A DNA stretch of 62,755 nucleotides, taken from JAJNBA01 sp963842295. Lineage in GTDB: Bacteria > Actinomycetota > UBA4738 > HRBIN12. The translations under genes and the position numbers were made by a program. This document shows positions 23,030-31,547 of this stretch, one piece after another. The stretch is taken from NCBI GenBank assembly GCA_963842295.1, contig CAWJFY010000001.1, positions 1-62,755 of the forward strand, read 5' to 3'. The first letter of the stretch is position 1. The number at the start of each line of letters is the position of its first letter. A model generated the notes under the pieces. The model searched no databases. It was given only the letters and a program-made list of their open reading frames with translations, and was not told the origin of the DNA.

Positions 23030-24445
23030 ATGCTCTTCCCCACGGTGGACTTCGCGATCTTCTTCGTCCTGGTCTTCACCGGTCACTGGCTCCTGAACCA
23101 CCTGCTCCAGCCGTGGAAGTGGTTCATGATCGGGGCGAGCTACCTCTTCTATGCGTGGTGGGATTGGCGGTTCGTCCTGCTGTTGGTTGGCATCTCTTCG
23201 CTGGCGCAGCTGGGAGCCATCGCGGTCGCACGGACGAACCCGCGCCGGGCGAGGCTCGTCGTCAACGGGATCGCCGTCGCGCTGCTCCTCCTCCCGCTCG
23301 CCTTCTTCAAGTACTACGGGTTCTTCGCGGTGAACGTGACGAACACGCTCGCTTCGGTGGGGATCGGGTCGTCGATCCCGCTGATCCAGGTGGTGCTCCC
23401 GGTGGGGATCTCGTTCTTCACGTTCATGGCGATCGCCTACGTGGTGGACGTGTATCGAGGCGACTTCGAGGTCGCGAGCTGGACCGACACGTTCCTGTAC
23501 CTCTCCTTCTTCCCTCACCTCGTCGCAGGACCGATCGTGCGTCCTCACGAGCTGATCCCCCAGATACGGGAGCGCCGGGACGAGCGGCACGTCGACGTCG
23601 CCGGTGCCGCCTGGCTGATCCTCGGCGGTCTCTTCAAGAAGGTGGTGATCTCGAGCTACCTGGCGGCGCAGATCGTGGATCCCGTGTTCGGCGATCCGTC
23701 TCCGCGCAGCGCCCCCGACGCACTCTTCGGGATCCTCGGCTATGCGATCGTGATCTACGCGGACTTCAGCGGGTACACGGATATCGCGATCGGCATCGCG
23801 AAGCTCTTGGGGTTCCGATTCCCGAGGAACTTCGATCGGCCATATGCGGCAGTGTCGATCCAGGATTTCTGGCGACGCTGGCACATGACCCTGTCCCGCT
23901 GGCTCCGCGACTATCTCTACATCCCGCTCGGCGGCAACCGGCGTGGTGAGCGCCGCACCTACGTGAACATCATGGCCACGATGGTCCTGGGCGGGCTCTG
24001 GCACGGCGCTGCGTGGACCTTCGTCTTCTGGGGCGCGTACCACGGTGTACTGCTCGCGACCCATCAGTGGCGCGTGCGACATGGCGACGCGGAACGGCCG
24101 GTCAGCCGGATCGACGTGATCCGCCGGCGCGCCGCGACGTTCGCGTTGGTCTGCGTGGGATGGGTCTTCTTCCGCGCCGACTCGATGGATACCGCGTTCT
24201 CACTTCTTCGACGACTCATCACCGGATGGTGGACGCCGAGCGAGTTCGTGACGCCGCTCGTCGTCTTGATGGTCGCAGGGATGCTCGTCCTGCAGTTCTG
24301 GCCTCGCGAGTTCGGCTTGTGGCTCCAGTCCGGGCTCTCTCGATTGAAGCCCGCGCCGCTCGGGATCGTCTTCGCGCTGGCGCTGCTGGTGATCGTGATC
24401 CTGGGCCCGTCCGGCGTCGCTCCCTTCATCTACTTCCAGTTCTGA
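23030..24445 (+). CDS. MBOAT-family O-acyltransferase (AlgI-like)
   Basis: The 471-residue polytopic protein starts with the AlgI-type LFPTVDFAIFFVLVFTGHWLL and has PVGISFFTFMAIAYVVDVYRG, PQIRERRD, YADFSGYTDIAIGIAKLLGFRFPRNFD and FWRRWHMTLSRWLRDYLYIPLGGNR. The catalytic His lies in GGLWHGAAWTFVFWGAYHG. These enzymes move an acetyl or acyl group across the membrane onto a glycan or other surface molecule. The next gene encodes a periplasmic-type SGNH partner, 13 nt away. TAGCAT lies 9 nt before ATG 23030. Confidence 0.93.
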   Translation: MLFPTVDFAIFFVLVFTGHWLLNHLLQPWKWFMIGASYLFYAWWDWRFVLLLVGISSLAQLGAIAVARTNPRRARLVVNGIAVALLLLPLAFFKYYGFFAVNVTNTLASVGIGSSIPLIQVVLPVGISFFTFMAIAYVVDVYRGDFEVASWTDTFLYLSFFPHLVAGPIVRPHELIPQIRERRDERHVDVAGAAWLILGGLFKKVVISSYLAAQIVDPVFGDPSPRSAPDALFGILGYAIVIYADFSGYTDIAIGIAKLLGFRFPRNFDRPYAAVSIQDFWRRWHMTLSRWLRDYLYIPLGGNRRGERRTYVNIMATMVLGGLWHGAAWTFVFWGAYHGVLLATHQWRVRHGDAERPVSRIDVIRRRAATFALVCVGWVFFRADSMDTAFSLLRRLITGWWTPSEFVTPLVVLMVAGMLVLQFWPREFGLWLQSGLSRLKPAPLGIVFALALLVIVILGPSGVAPFIYFQF

Positions 24446-24458
24446 TAGGCAAGGCGAG

Positions 24459-25556
24459 ATGGATGAGCCGCGAGCGCGCGACGTCACCCCCACGCTGAGC
24501 GCCGCGAAAGTGCTCTATGGGCGGCGTCTGATGCCCGCCGGCCGCGCCCTCGTCATCATCTTCGTGACCCTCCTCACGTGGACGGTGCTGTACGCGCCCG
24601 CGATGAAGAGAGCCGCGGAAGCGTCCCCGATCGGTGCACGTCGCTCGGTGTCGCTCGCCGTCCTCAAGCCGATCGCTGCCGTGAGCGAGTGGATCGGGAT
24701 AAACGAACTCGCGGCGAGCATCGAGCGCGCCACCGGACGGGACCAGGGCAGATCGGGAGGTGCGTTCGTCCCGCCACCCGAGGACATCCCGGTCGCGCCC
24801 GACGACGGGGGCGACGATCCCAGCCCAGGCGATGCGGGGAACGGCGGAGTCGGGACCGGCGCCACGGCCGAGGCGGATTCCATCCGCGCCCCGACAGCCA
24901 TGCGGAAGCTTCGCGTCGCGATCGTCGGCGACTCCCTCGCCGCCGGGCTCGGCTACTTCGCCGAGCGTGTCTTCCTCCCACGGCTCGTCAAGGTCTCGGG
25001 TCAGGGCCGGATCTCGACCGGCCTCGCGAGGCCCGACTACTTCAACTGGCCGTTCACGATGCGCCGGATCGTCGACAGGTTCGATCCCGACCTCGTGATC
25101 GTGATGTTGGGCGAGAACGACCATCAGTCCCTGCAGACTGTTCACGGCCAGCGTGAGGCGCAGGTCGGGACGCCCGCGTGGCCGTCCGCCTACCGTGACC
25201 GAGTGATCGCGATGATGCGGATCGCGACCTCACGGGGCGCGAAAGTCGTGTGGGCCGGGCTTCCCATCTCCGCCGATCTCTGGACGCGCGAGCACTCGCA
25301 ACGGCAGAACGACATCTTCGAGTTCGCCGCGGGCATCTCGCACGACGTCACATTCTTCGACACATGGGAGCGCTTCCGCGATCCCATGGGCGGGTACACG
25401 GCGTACCTCCGGGAGGGCCGCCGCGTGATCCTCGTCCGGGAGCGCGACGGGCTGCACTTCAACGCGATCGGCTACACGATCGTCGCGCGAGAGATCGCGA
25501 GGCTCGCCACGGAGGAGTTCGGTCTCTCGCCGAGGACGTACGAAACCGCGCTCTAA
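24459..25556 (+). CDS. Membrane-anchored SGNH/GDSL esterase-like protein (DUF459-like)
   Basis: The 365-residue protein has one N-terminal membrane helix (RALVIIFVTLLTWTVLYAP) and a Pro/Gly/Asp-rich linker (about 105-145). The SGNH domain follows, with block I IVGDSLAAG (S159), the GQGRISTGLARPDYFNWP block, LGENDHQ and block V RDGLHFNAIGY. This matches the SGNH partners of MBOAT acyltransferases, which complete O-acetyl transfer outside the cell. The short gap supports one operon with the MBOAT gene. It converges on trpB with a 4-nt overlap. Confidence 0.88.
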   Translation: MDEPRARDVTPTLSAAKVLYGRRLMPAGRALVIIFVTLLTWTVLYAPAMKRAAEASPIGARRSVSLAVLKPIAAVSEWIGINELAASIERATGRDQGRSGGAFVPPPEDIPVAPDDGGDDPSPGDAGNGGVGTGATAEADSIRAPTAMRKLRVAIVGDSLAAGLGYFAERVFLPRLVKVSGQGRISTGLARPDYFNWPFTMRRIVDRFDPDLVIVMLGENDHQSLQTVHGQREAQVGTPAWPSAYRDRVIAMMRIATSRGAKVVWAGLPISADLWTREHSQRQNDIFEFAAGISHDVTFFDTWERFRDPMGGYTAYLREGRRVILVRERDGLHFNAIGYTIVAREIARLATEEFGLSPRTYETAL

Positions 25557-26956
25557 GAAGCCTCGCTCTCGCCGGGGATCGGCACGTCGGGGACCTGCGC
25601 CATCGACGCCACGACGTCTTCCTGTCGGTATTCCACCTCCGGCAGGCGCCCGTTCAGATAGTCGTCGTAGGCCTGCATGTCGAATGCCCCGTGACCCGAC
25701 AGGCCGAAGAGGATCACGCGCTCCTCGCCCGCCTCGCGAGCGGCGATCGCCTCGTCGATCGCCCCGCGGACGGCATGTGCGGACTCGGGGGCCGGGACGA
25801 TCCCCTCCGTGTGGGCGAACTGCACGGCTGCGTCGAACACGGCGTTCTGGGTGAAGGCGACCGCGTCCATGTGGCCGTGCTTGACGAGCAACGAGAGCGA
25901 CGGGGAGTCACCGTGATAGCGCAAGCCTCCCGCGTGGACCGGAGCGGGCACGAAGGTGTGTCCGAGCGTGTACATCGGCACCAGCGGAGTCATCTGGCCG
26001 GTGTCGGCGAAGTCGTACGCGAACCGACCCTTGGTCAGCGTGGGACACGCTGCCGGCTCGGTGGCGAGGAAGCGGAGATCCGGCGTGGAGCCCGACAACC
26101 GGTCCACCATGAACGGGTACGCCAGTCCCGCGTAGTTCGAACCGCCCCCGACACAGCCGATCACGACGTCGGGTCGATCGCCCGCCAGCTCCATCTGCGC
26201 CTTCGCCTCGAGGCCGATCACGGTCTGGTGCAGCAGGACGTGGTTCAACACCGACCCGAGGGAGTACTTGATCGCGCCGCCCGACGTGGCGGCGACCTCG
26301 ACCGCCTCGCTGATCGCGATGCCGAGGGATCCGGTCGAATCCGGCTCCGCGTCGAGGATCGCCTTCCCGGCCTGCGTGGTCGGCGACGGGGAGGGCACCA
26401 CCTCCGCGCCGAACGTTTCCATGAAGATGCGGCGGTATGGCTTCTGCTCGAACGAGGCCTTCACCATGAACACCTGGCAGTCGATCCCGAAGAACTTCGC
26501 CGCCATGGCGAGGGCGGAGCCCCATTGCCCGGCCCCCGTCTCGGTCGCCAAGCGCTTCGTCCCCGCCTCCTTGTTGTAGAAGGCCTGTGCGATCGCCGTG
26601 TTCGGCTTGTGACTGCCCGCGGGCGAGACCCCTTCGTACTTGAAGTAGATGCGCGCGTTCGTCTGGAGCGCCTTCTCCAGCCGCACCGCGCGATGCAACG
26701 GAGACGGCCGCCAGAGGCGATAGACATCGAGCACCCCACCCGGGATGTCGATCCACGGGTCGGTCGAGACCTCCTGGAGGATCAGGGCCTCCGGGAACAA
26801 GGGGGCGAGCAGATCCGGTGTCACCGGTTCGTGGGTACCCGGGTGCAGCGGAGGGAGCGGCTGGATCCCGGCCTGCGCGATCGAGGGCATGATGTTCAGC
26901 CATGCCGTGGGCAACTGGTCCTGTGAGAGATCGAATCTGGTCGGCGCGTCGGTCAC
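25553..26956 (-). CDS. trpB: Tryptophan synthase beta chain, TrpB2 type
   Basis: The 467-residue PLP enzyme shows the TrpB2 hallmarks: a long N-terminal extension (FDLSQDQLPTAWLNIMPSIAQAG), PLP lysine in GSHKPNTA (K117), ETGAGQWGSALA, GCVGGGSNYAG and LRYHGDSPSLSLL. TrpB2 makes tryptophan from indole and serine, often without a TrpA partner; none is encoded here. GTG 26956 has GAGGAGG just upstream. The Rieske gene lies upstream on the same strand. Confidence 0.93.
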   Translation of the reverse strand: MTDAPTRFDLSQDQLPTAWLNIMPSIAQAGIQPLPPLHPGTHEPVTPDLLAPLFPEALILQEVSTDPWIDIPGGVLDVYRLWRPSPLHRAVRLEKALQTNARIYFKYEGVSPAGSHKPNTAIAQAFYNKEAGTKRLATETGAGQWGSALAMAAKFFGIDCQVFMVKASFEQKPYRRIFMETFGAEVVPSPSPTTQAGKAILDAEPDSTGSLGIAISEAVEVAATSGGAIKYSLGSVLNHVLLHQTVIGLEAKAQMELAGDRPDVVIGCVGGGSNYAGLAYPFMVDRLSGSTPDLRFLATEPAACPTLTKGRFAYDFADTGQMTPLVPMYTLGHTFVPAPVHAGGLRYHGDSPSLSLLVKHGHMDAVAFTQNAVFDAAVQFAHTEGIVPAPESAHAVRGAIDEAIAAREAGEERVILFGLSGHGAFDMQAYDDYLNGRLPEVEYRQEDVVASMAQVPDVPIPGESEAS

Positions 26957-27034
26957 CGGGGAAGCCTCCTCGTTGCTCCGGAAGAGCGCGAGCCTACCCG
27001 GGGTGCTGCCGGGCAGCCAATCCGACAGCCGCTC

Positions 27035-27358
27035 CTAATGGACCGGCTGCTCGGCGACTTCGACCCACCCGTCCACCAGGCGCGCCTGGTGGACGGGCAC
27101 GGGATCCTGTGCGGGTCCTTCGAGTGGCTCACCCGTCTCGACGTCGAAGACGCTCCCGTGACATGGGCACTCGACGGTTGACTCGCGGTCGTCGAACTCC
27201 CCTTCGGAAAGCGCGCACCCCGAGTGCGTGCATCCGTCGGCGAACGCGAACAGCCTCGCCTCCACGTGGGCGACCGCCACACGGCCCGTCGGGAGGTCGA
27301 ACGCGCGGATCTCCCCCTCCGGGATCTCCGCGAGCGACGCGACCCGCACGAACTCCAC
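27035..27358 (-). CDS. Rieske [2Fe-2S] ferredoxin-type protein
   Basis: The 107-residue protein is a stand-alone Rieske domain: CTHSGC (C43, H45) and CPCHGSVFDVETGEP (C64, H67) supply two Cys and two His for the cluster. It resembles NirD/BphF-type small ferredoxins that pass electrons to oxygenases or reductases, but no oxygenase partner is adjacent. ATG 27358 lies 3 nt after the CDP-alcohol phosphatidyltransferase stop, so the two are co-transcribed. Confidence 0.92.
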   Translation of the reverse strand: MEFVRVASLAEIPEGEIRAFDLPTGRVAVAHVEARLFAFADGCTHSGCALSEGEFDDRESTVECPCHGSVFDVETGEPLEGPAQDPVPVHQARLVDGWVEVAEQPVH

Positions 27359-27361
27359 GGA

Positions 27362-28036
27362 CTATGCCCGCACCAGGGCCGACCAGCCCCGCTGCAGCGC
27401 GGTCACCGCTCCGAGCACCGCGAGGATCACGAGGATCGGGGTCATCGCCCCCGGGACGACGAGCCCGATGATCAGCGCGAGGAAGCGCTCGAGCCGTTGG
27501 AAGAATCCTTCGGTGAGTTGCACGCCGACCGCTTCGGCCTCTGCCCGGATGTGACTCACCGAGAGGCTCACGACGAGCGTGAACAACGCGAGCGCCGCGT
27601 CCAGGCGCCGCCCGTCCTCCGCCAGTGCCCAGAACAGGCACGCGAACAAGATCGCGTCCGAGACCCGGTCGAGCACCGAATCCATGAAGGCGCCCGATCG
27701 TTTCTGCTGCCCATAGTGCCTCGCGACCGACCCGTCGAAAACGTCGCAGAGACCGGCCGCGAGCAGCGTCCAGCCGGCGACGAACCAGTCCCCCGCGATG
27801 ATCAGCACCCCGGTCACCACGTTCAGGGCCAAGGCCAGGATCGTGAGGTGCCACGGTCGTACCCGAGCCCAGATCAGGAACGCGAGGATCGCCCGATACG
27901 GCCACTGGAAGATCCACTGGATGGCGCCACCGGCGGCCGACTCGTTCTTCCGAGGCTTCGGGAGGTCGCGGACCTTCGGAGCCTCGCGCGCGACGTGCGG
28001 CCTCGACCGATGCCCGGTGGCCGCGCGCCGACCCAT
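27362..28036 (-). CDS. CDP-alcohol phosphatidyltransferase
   Basis: The 224-residue membrane protein has the full metal-binding motif: D98-x2-D101-G-x2-A-R-x8-G-x3-D119-x3-D123 in CDVFDGSVARHYGQQKRSGAFMDSVLD. About six helices follow. It joins CDP-diacylglycerol to an alcohol, as in phosphatidylglycerol-phosphate or phosphatidylinositol-phosphate synthesis. The acceptor cannot be named. It sits between GreA (upstream, 13 nt) and the Rieske gene in one minus-strand unit. Confidence 0.9.
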   Translation of the reverse strand: MGRRAATGHRSRPHVAREAPKVRDLPKPRKNESAAGGAIQWIFQWPYRAILAFLIWARVRPWHLTILALALNVVTGVLIIAGDWFVAGWTLLAAGLCDVFDGSVARHYGQQKRSGAFMDSVLDRVSDAILFACLFWALAEDGRRLDAALALFTLVVSLSVSHIRAEAEAVGVQLTEGFFQRLERFLALIIGLVVPGAMTPILVILAVLGAVTALQRGWSALVRA

Positions 28037-28049
28037 CAGCTCTCGCTCA

Positions 28050-28586
28050 TCAACCCACGAAGGGCTCGAAGCCGACGACGATGTACTTGAAGCTCCCGCC
28101 TGGAGCCCGGACCACGATCTGCTCGTCCTTGGACGCTCCCACCAGCACCTTCCCCAGTGGAGACGACGTCGTCACGGTCCGAGCGCCCGGCGCCTTCTCT
28201 TCGCCGTGCTCGGCCAGCAGGTAGGTCTCCTCGTCGTCATCGTCGTCCACCGAGCGGACCGTCACGAGCATGTGGGGCACGATCCTGTCCGCTGCGATCG
28301 GGGCCTCGATGATCTCCGGATCGCGGAGCGCCTCCTGCAACCGCCGGATCTGGGCCTCCATCAGACCCTGGGCATCCTTGGCCGCGTCGTACTCGGCGTT
28401 CTCGCGGATGTCGCCGTGCTCGCGAGCCACCTTGAGGCGCTCCGCGATCCGCTCCCTTCCGACGGTTACGAGCTCTTCGAGTTCGGCCTTGAGCCGGCTA
28501 TACGCCTCCAGCGTGAGCGACGCGGTGGGCTCCTGGCCGGGTTTGCGCTTGGGGCGGGCTTTGATCTCGTCAGGCAGTTCGGGCAT
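28050..28586 (-). CDS. greA: Transcription elongation factor GreA
   Basis: The 178-residue protein has the N-terminal coiled coil LEELVTVGRERIAERLKVAREHGDIRENAEYDAAKDAQ with the catalytic acidic tip (D59, E62), and a C-terminal FKBP-like domain (RTVTTSSPLGKVLVGASKDEQIVVRAPGGSFKYIVVGFEP). It restarts backtracked RNA polymerase by stimulating transcript cleavage. An acidic run DDDDDEE interrupts the linker. TAGACT lies 7 nt before ATG 28586 on the minus strand, so the mRNA is probably leaderless. Confidence 0.93.
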   Translation of the reverse strand: MPELPDEIKARPKRKPGQEPTASLTLEAYSRLKAELEELVTVGRERIAERLKVAREHGDIRENAEYDAAKDAQGLMEAQIRRLQEALRDPEIIEAPIAADRIVPHMLVTVRSVDDDDDEETYLLAEHGEEKAPGARTVTTSSPLGKVLVGASKDEQIVVRAPGGSFKYIVVGFEPFVG

Positions 28587-28734
28587 GCGTTCGAGTCTAC
28601 TGAAGCGGTCTGCGGGGAATCGTTCGCGTCCGGATCAGCTCGTCCTCGGCCTCGGATGGAGACGACGACGAGACAGACTCAAACCCCGTCGACAGGGGCT
28701 ATCCTTCGCCCGCATCCGGACGAAGAGGTGAGCG

Positions 28735-29517
28735 ATGGGGCGGCGGCTCGACGGCAAGGTGGCGCTGATCACCGGCGGCGCGAGCGGCATGGGGATGGTC
28801 GCATCGCACCTGTTCGCGTCCGAAGGAGCGAAGGTCGTGCTGACCGACGTCAGCGACGACGCCGGGGAGCGGGTCGCCGAGGAGATCCGCGCCGGCGGAG
28901 GAGAGGCGACCTACGTGCACGCCGACGTGTCTGCCGAGACGGACGCGAAGGCCATGGTGGACAGGGCGGTCGGGACCTACGGCGGGCTCACGGTCCTCTA
29001 CAACAACGCCGGCGTGATGCTCGACGACGACGGATCGGTGCACTCCACCGATGGATCCGTCTGGGATACGACGCTCGCCATCAACGTGAAGGGCGTCGCG
29101 CACGGCTGCAAGTACGGGATCCCCGCCATGATCGAGTCGGGAGGCGGCTCCGTCATCAACGTCGCCTCGTTCGTCGCGTGGATGGGTGCCGCCACGTCGC
29201 AGACCGCCTACACCGCGTCCAAGGGAGCGGTGCTCGCGATGACCCGCGAGATCGCCGTCGAGTACGCGCGGAAGGGCGTGCGTTGCAATGCCCTGTGCCC
29301 CGGCCCGATCGACACACCGCTGCTGGCCGAGCTGCTTTCCGATCCCGATCGGCGCCAGCGTCGATTCGTCCATATCCCTATGGGTCGCCTCGGGCAAGCG
29401 GAGGAGCTCGCCAAGGCCGCGCTCTTCCTCGCGAGCGACGACTCCAGTTACATGACGGGGGCATCGCTGGTCGTTGACGGCGGGATCACGGCGGCCTACG
29501 TCACTCCGGAGGACTGA
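28735..29517 (+). CDS. Short-chain dehydrogenase/reductase
   Basis: The 260-residue protein has the classical SDR motifs: TGGASGMG for NAD(P) (14-21), the acidic VVLTDVSDDAG favouring NAD, NNAGVM, catalytic Ser in INVASF, YTASKGA (Tyr/Lys) and PGPIDTPLL. The end GASLVVDGGITAAYV is typical. It oxidises or reduces a hydroxyl or carbonyl on an unknown substrate. It is the first plus-strand gene of the catabolic island and is 33 nt from a small membrane protein. Confidence 0.92.
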   Translation: MGRRLDGKVALITGGASGMGMVASHLFASEGAKVVLTDVSDDAGERVAEEIRAGGGEATYVHADVSAETDAKAMVDRAVGTYGGLTVLYNNAGVMLDDDGSVHSTDGSVWDTTLAINVKGVAHGCKYGIPAMIESGGGSVINVASFVAWMGAATSQTAYTASKGAVLAMTREIAVEYARKGVRCNALCPGPIDTPLLAELLSDPDRRQRRFVHIPMGRLGQAEELAKAALFLASDDSSYMTGASLVVDGGITAAYVTPED

Positions 29518-29550
29518 TCACCCGAAGACATCGGGGGATACGATCAACGC

Positions 29551-29832
29551 ATGGTCGAGCTCCTCGCCACGGGCCACACATGGAGCGGCGGCGGCGGGCC
29601 GATCACGTGGACCCCGGTGGCCGGCCTCCTCCTGACCCTCGTGCTCGCACGATCGGTTCTCAGGCTTCGTCTCTCGCCGTTGACATTTGGCACGTCCGTG
29701 CTTCTCGGAACTCTGTTCGCGATCGGCGCGGAGACGTGGGGCGTGACCATGACGACCTCCACTTGGATCGTGGGCGCGCTCATCGTCTCCGGCAGGAGAC
29801 GACATGCACTCGGACGTAACCCCTCAGATTGA
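29551..29832 (+). CDS. Small two-helix membrane protein
   Basis: The 93-residue protein has two predicted helices (TPVAGLLLTLVLARSVL and FGTSVLLGTLFAIGAETWG, followed by a third weaker one TSTWIVGALIV). It has a basic C-terminus. TACGAT lies 6 nt before ATG 29551, a leaderless arrangement. No family recognised. The gene ends over the -35 box of the permease promoter. Confidence 0.5.
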   Translation: MVELLATGHTWSGGGGPITWTPVAGLLLTLVLARSVLRLRLSPLTFGTSVLLGTLFAIGAETWGVTMTTSTWIVGALIVSGRRRHALGRNPSD

Positions 29833-29885
29833 CAGCGGCGCGGGGCTGGGGCTCAATACCCTCCGGTGGGCCCGCGTCCGCGGGC
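29829..29885 (+). promoter_or_regulatory. Promoter and leader hairpin of the amine permease gene
   Basis: A perfect -35 TTGACA (29829-29834) is followed after 17 nt by a weak -10 CTCAAT (29852-29857). A hairpin, GCCCGCG (29870-29876) with CGCGGGC (29879-29885), would lie near the 5' end of the mRNA, just before the GGGAGGGGGG ribosome site. The hairpin may tune translation. Confidence 0.45.
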
Positions 29886-29905
29886 AGGGAGGGGGGTCGT
29901 GACCC

Positions 29906-31465
29906 GTGTCTGAACGACGCAAGGTCGGCTCGGTCAGCTACCGAGAGGTCGGCCAGGACTACTTCGACCAACGGGGGCTGAAGCGGCATGCCGGCGTGTT
30001 CGCGCTCTGGTCACTGGGCGTGGCCGCCGTTATCTCCGGCGATTTCTTCGGATGGAACTTCGGCCTCGGAGTTGGAGGCTTCGGAGGTCTGATCATCGCC
30101 ACGGTCGTCATCACCGTCATGTATTACGGCCTCTGCTACTCGATCGCCGAGATGTCGCCCGCGCTCCCGCACACCGGCGGCGCCTACTCGTTCGCTCGCT
30201 CGGCGATGGGACCGTGGGGAGGCTTCATCACCGGCCTCGCCGAGAACATGGAGTACGTCATCACTCCTGCTGTGGTCGTGGTCTCGATCGGCGCCTACAT
30301 GGGCGTGATCATGACCGAGCTCTTCGATCTCACCACGACACCGATCTGGAACACGCCGCCATTCTGGTGGGCGGTGTTCTACCTGGTGTTCGTGGGCCTG
30401 AACATCGTCGGCATCGAGGCGACCATGCGCTTCACGATCATCATCAACATCTTGGCGCTCCTGATACTGGCCTTCTTCTTCATCACAGCGATCCCGAAGT
30501 TCGATGCCAACCTTCTCTTCAACATCCCGGAAGGCGGGGGTGAGTCCCTGCCGAACGGAGGCGGGCCCTTCCTGCCGTTCGGGATCTCGGGGATCTTCAA
30601 GGCGTTGCCGTTCGCGATCTGGTTCTACCTCGCGATCGAGGAGCTGCCCCTTGCCGCGGAAGAGTCGATGGACCCGGCGAAAGACATCCCCAAGGCCACG
30701 ATCTGGGGGATGACCACCCTGGTCATCACCGGCGTGCTCGTGCTGATCCTGAACCCGGGTGTCTCAGGAGCCAACGAGACGGGCGCCACCCTCGAGCCCC
30801 TGTTCCTCGGCTTCTCCGACATCTTCCCGAACTCCGACATCGCCGCACTCTTGGCGTTGATCGCGGTCGTCGGATTGGTGGCCAGCTTCTTCACGATCAT
30901 CTTCGCCTACGGCCGAAACATCTTCTCGCTGTCGCGGGCCGGGTACTTCCCGCAGTGGATGTCGGTGACGAGCCCGAAGCGGAAGACTCCGCATGTTGCT
31001 TTGCTCCTGGGAGCCGTCGTCGGCTACGCCCTCGCGTACGTGATCTACAAGTTCGGTTACGACGACGCGGGCGCCACTACTGGACTCGGCGCGGCCCTCC
31101 TTACGATGGCGGTGTTCGGCGCGGTCATCTCCTACGCGATGCAGTGCCTGTCGTTCATCGTCCTCCGACGGAAGCTGCCGAACATCAACCGACCGTATCG
31201 GAGCCCGCTCGGTCAAGGAGGCGCCGCGGTCGCGGGCATCATCGCGGTGGTCGCGTTGATCTCACTGTTCACGATCAGGGACTATCGGTTCGGCGTGATC
31301 GGCACCGCGATCTGGTTCGTCCTCGGCCTGATCTACTTCGCCGTCACCGGCCGCAACCGCCTGGTCCTCTCACCGGAGGAAGAGTTCGCCTTGACCCAGG
31401 GCGAGCACGGACACCCGGAGAGCGAGGGGTACGGCAAGACCCACGTCGGGGAGGTGCACGAGTAG
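29906..31465 (+). CDS. APC-family amine/amino acid permease (ethanolamine permease-like)
   Basis: The 519-residue protein has about twelve membrane helices. It carries the ethanolamine-permease-type stretches VISGDFFGWNFGL, YSIAEMSPALPHTGGAYSFARSAMGPWGGFITGLAENMEYVITPAVVVV and FYLAIEELPLAAEES. The cytosolic tail is acidic. It imports an amine or amino acid with a proton. GTG 29906 is 10 nt after a long G-rich Shine-Dalgarno. The glutamine-synthetase-like gene follows within 82 nt, which suggests the imported amine is gamma-glutamylated. Confidence 0.88.
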   Translation: MSERRKVGSVSYREVGQDYFDQRGLKRHAGVFALWSLGVAAVISGDFFGWNFGLGVGGFGGLIIATVVITVMYYGLCYSIAEMSPALPHTGGAYSFARSAMGPWGGFITGLAENMEYVITPAVVVVSIGAYMGVIMTELFDLTTTPIWNTPPFWWAVFYLVFVGLNIVGIEATMRFTIIINILALLILAFFFITAIPKFDANLLFNIPEGGGESLPNGGGPFLPFGISGIFKALPFAIWFYLAIEELPLAAEESMDPAKDIPKATIWGMTTLVITGVLVLILNPGVSGANETGATLEPLFLGFSDIFPNSDIAALLALIAVVGLVASFFTIIFAYGRNIFSLSRAGYFPQWMSVTSPKRKTPHVALLLGAVVGYALAYVIYKFGYDDAGATTGLGAALLTMAVFGAVISYAMQCLSFIVLRRKLPNINRPYRSPLGQGGAAVAGIIAVVALISLFTIRDYRFGVIGTAIWFVLGLIYFAVTGRNRLVLSPEEEFALTQGEHGHPESEGYGKTHVGEVHE

Positions 31466-31496
31466 GCGGCGTTCCTTTCAAGTCCAAGATCGACCG

Positions 31497-31526
31497 CGGG
31501 GCGGTGGGCGAACGCCCACCGCCCCG
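31497..31526 (+). terminator. Very strong intergenic hairpin between permease and ligase genes
   Basis: CGGGGCGGTGGGCG (31497-31510) is the exact complement of 31513-31526, separated by AA, so the stem is 12-13 bp with a 4-6 nt loop. It lies 10 nt before the GAGGAGG site of the next gene. With no U tract, it may be a partial terminator or an mRNA-stabilising element that sets different levels of the two proteins. Confidence 0.65.
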
Positions 31527-31547
31527 CCCGTCTTCGAGGAGGAATCC

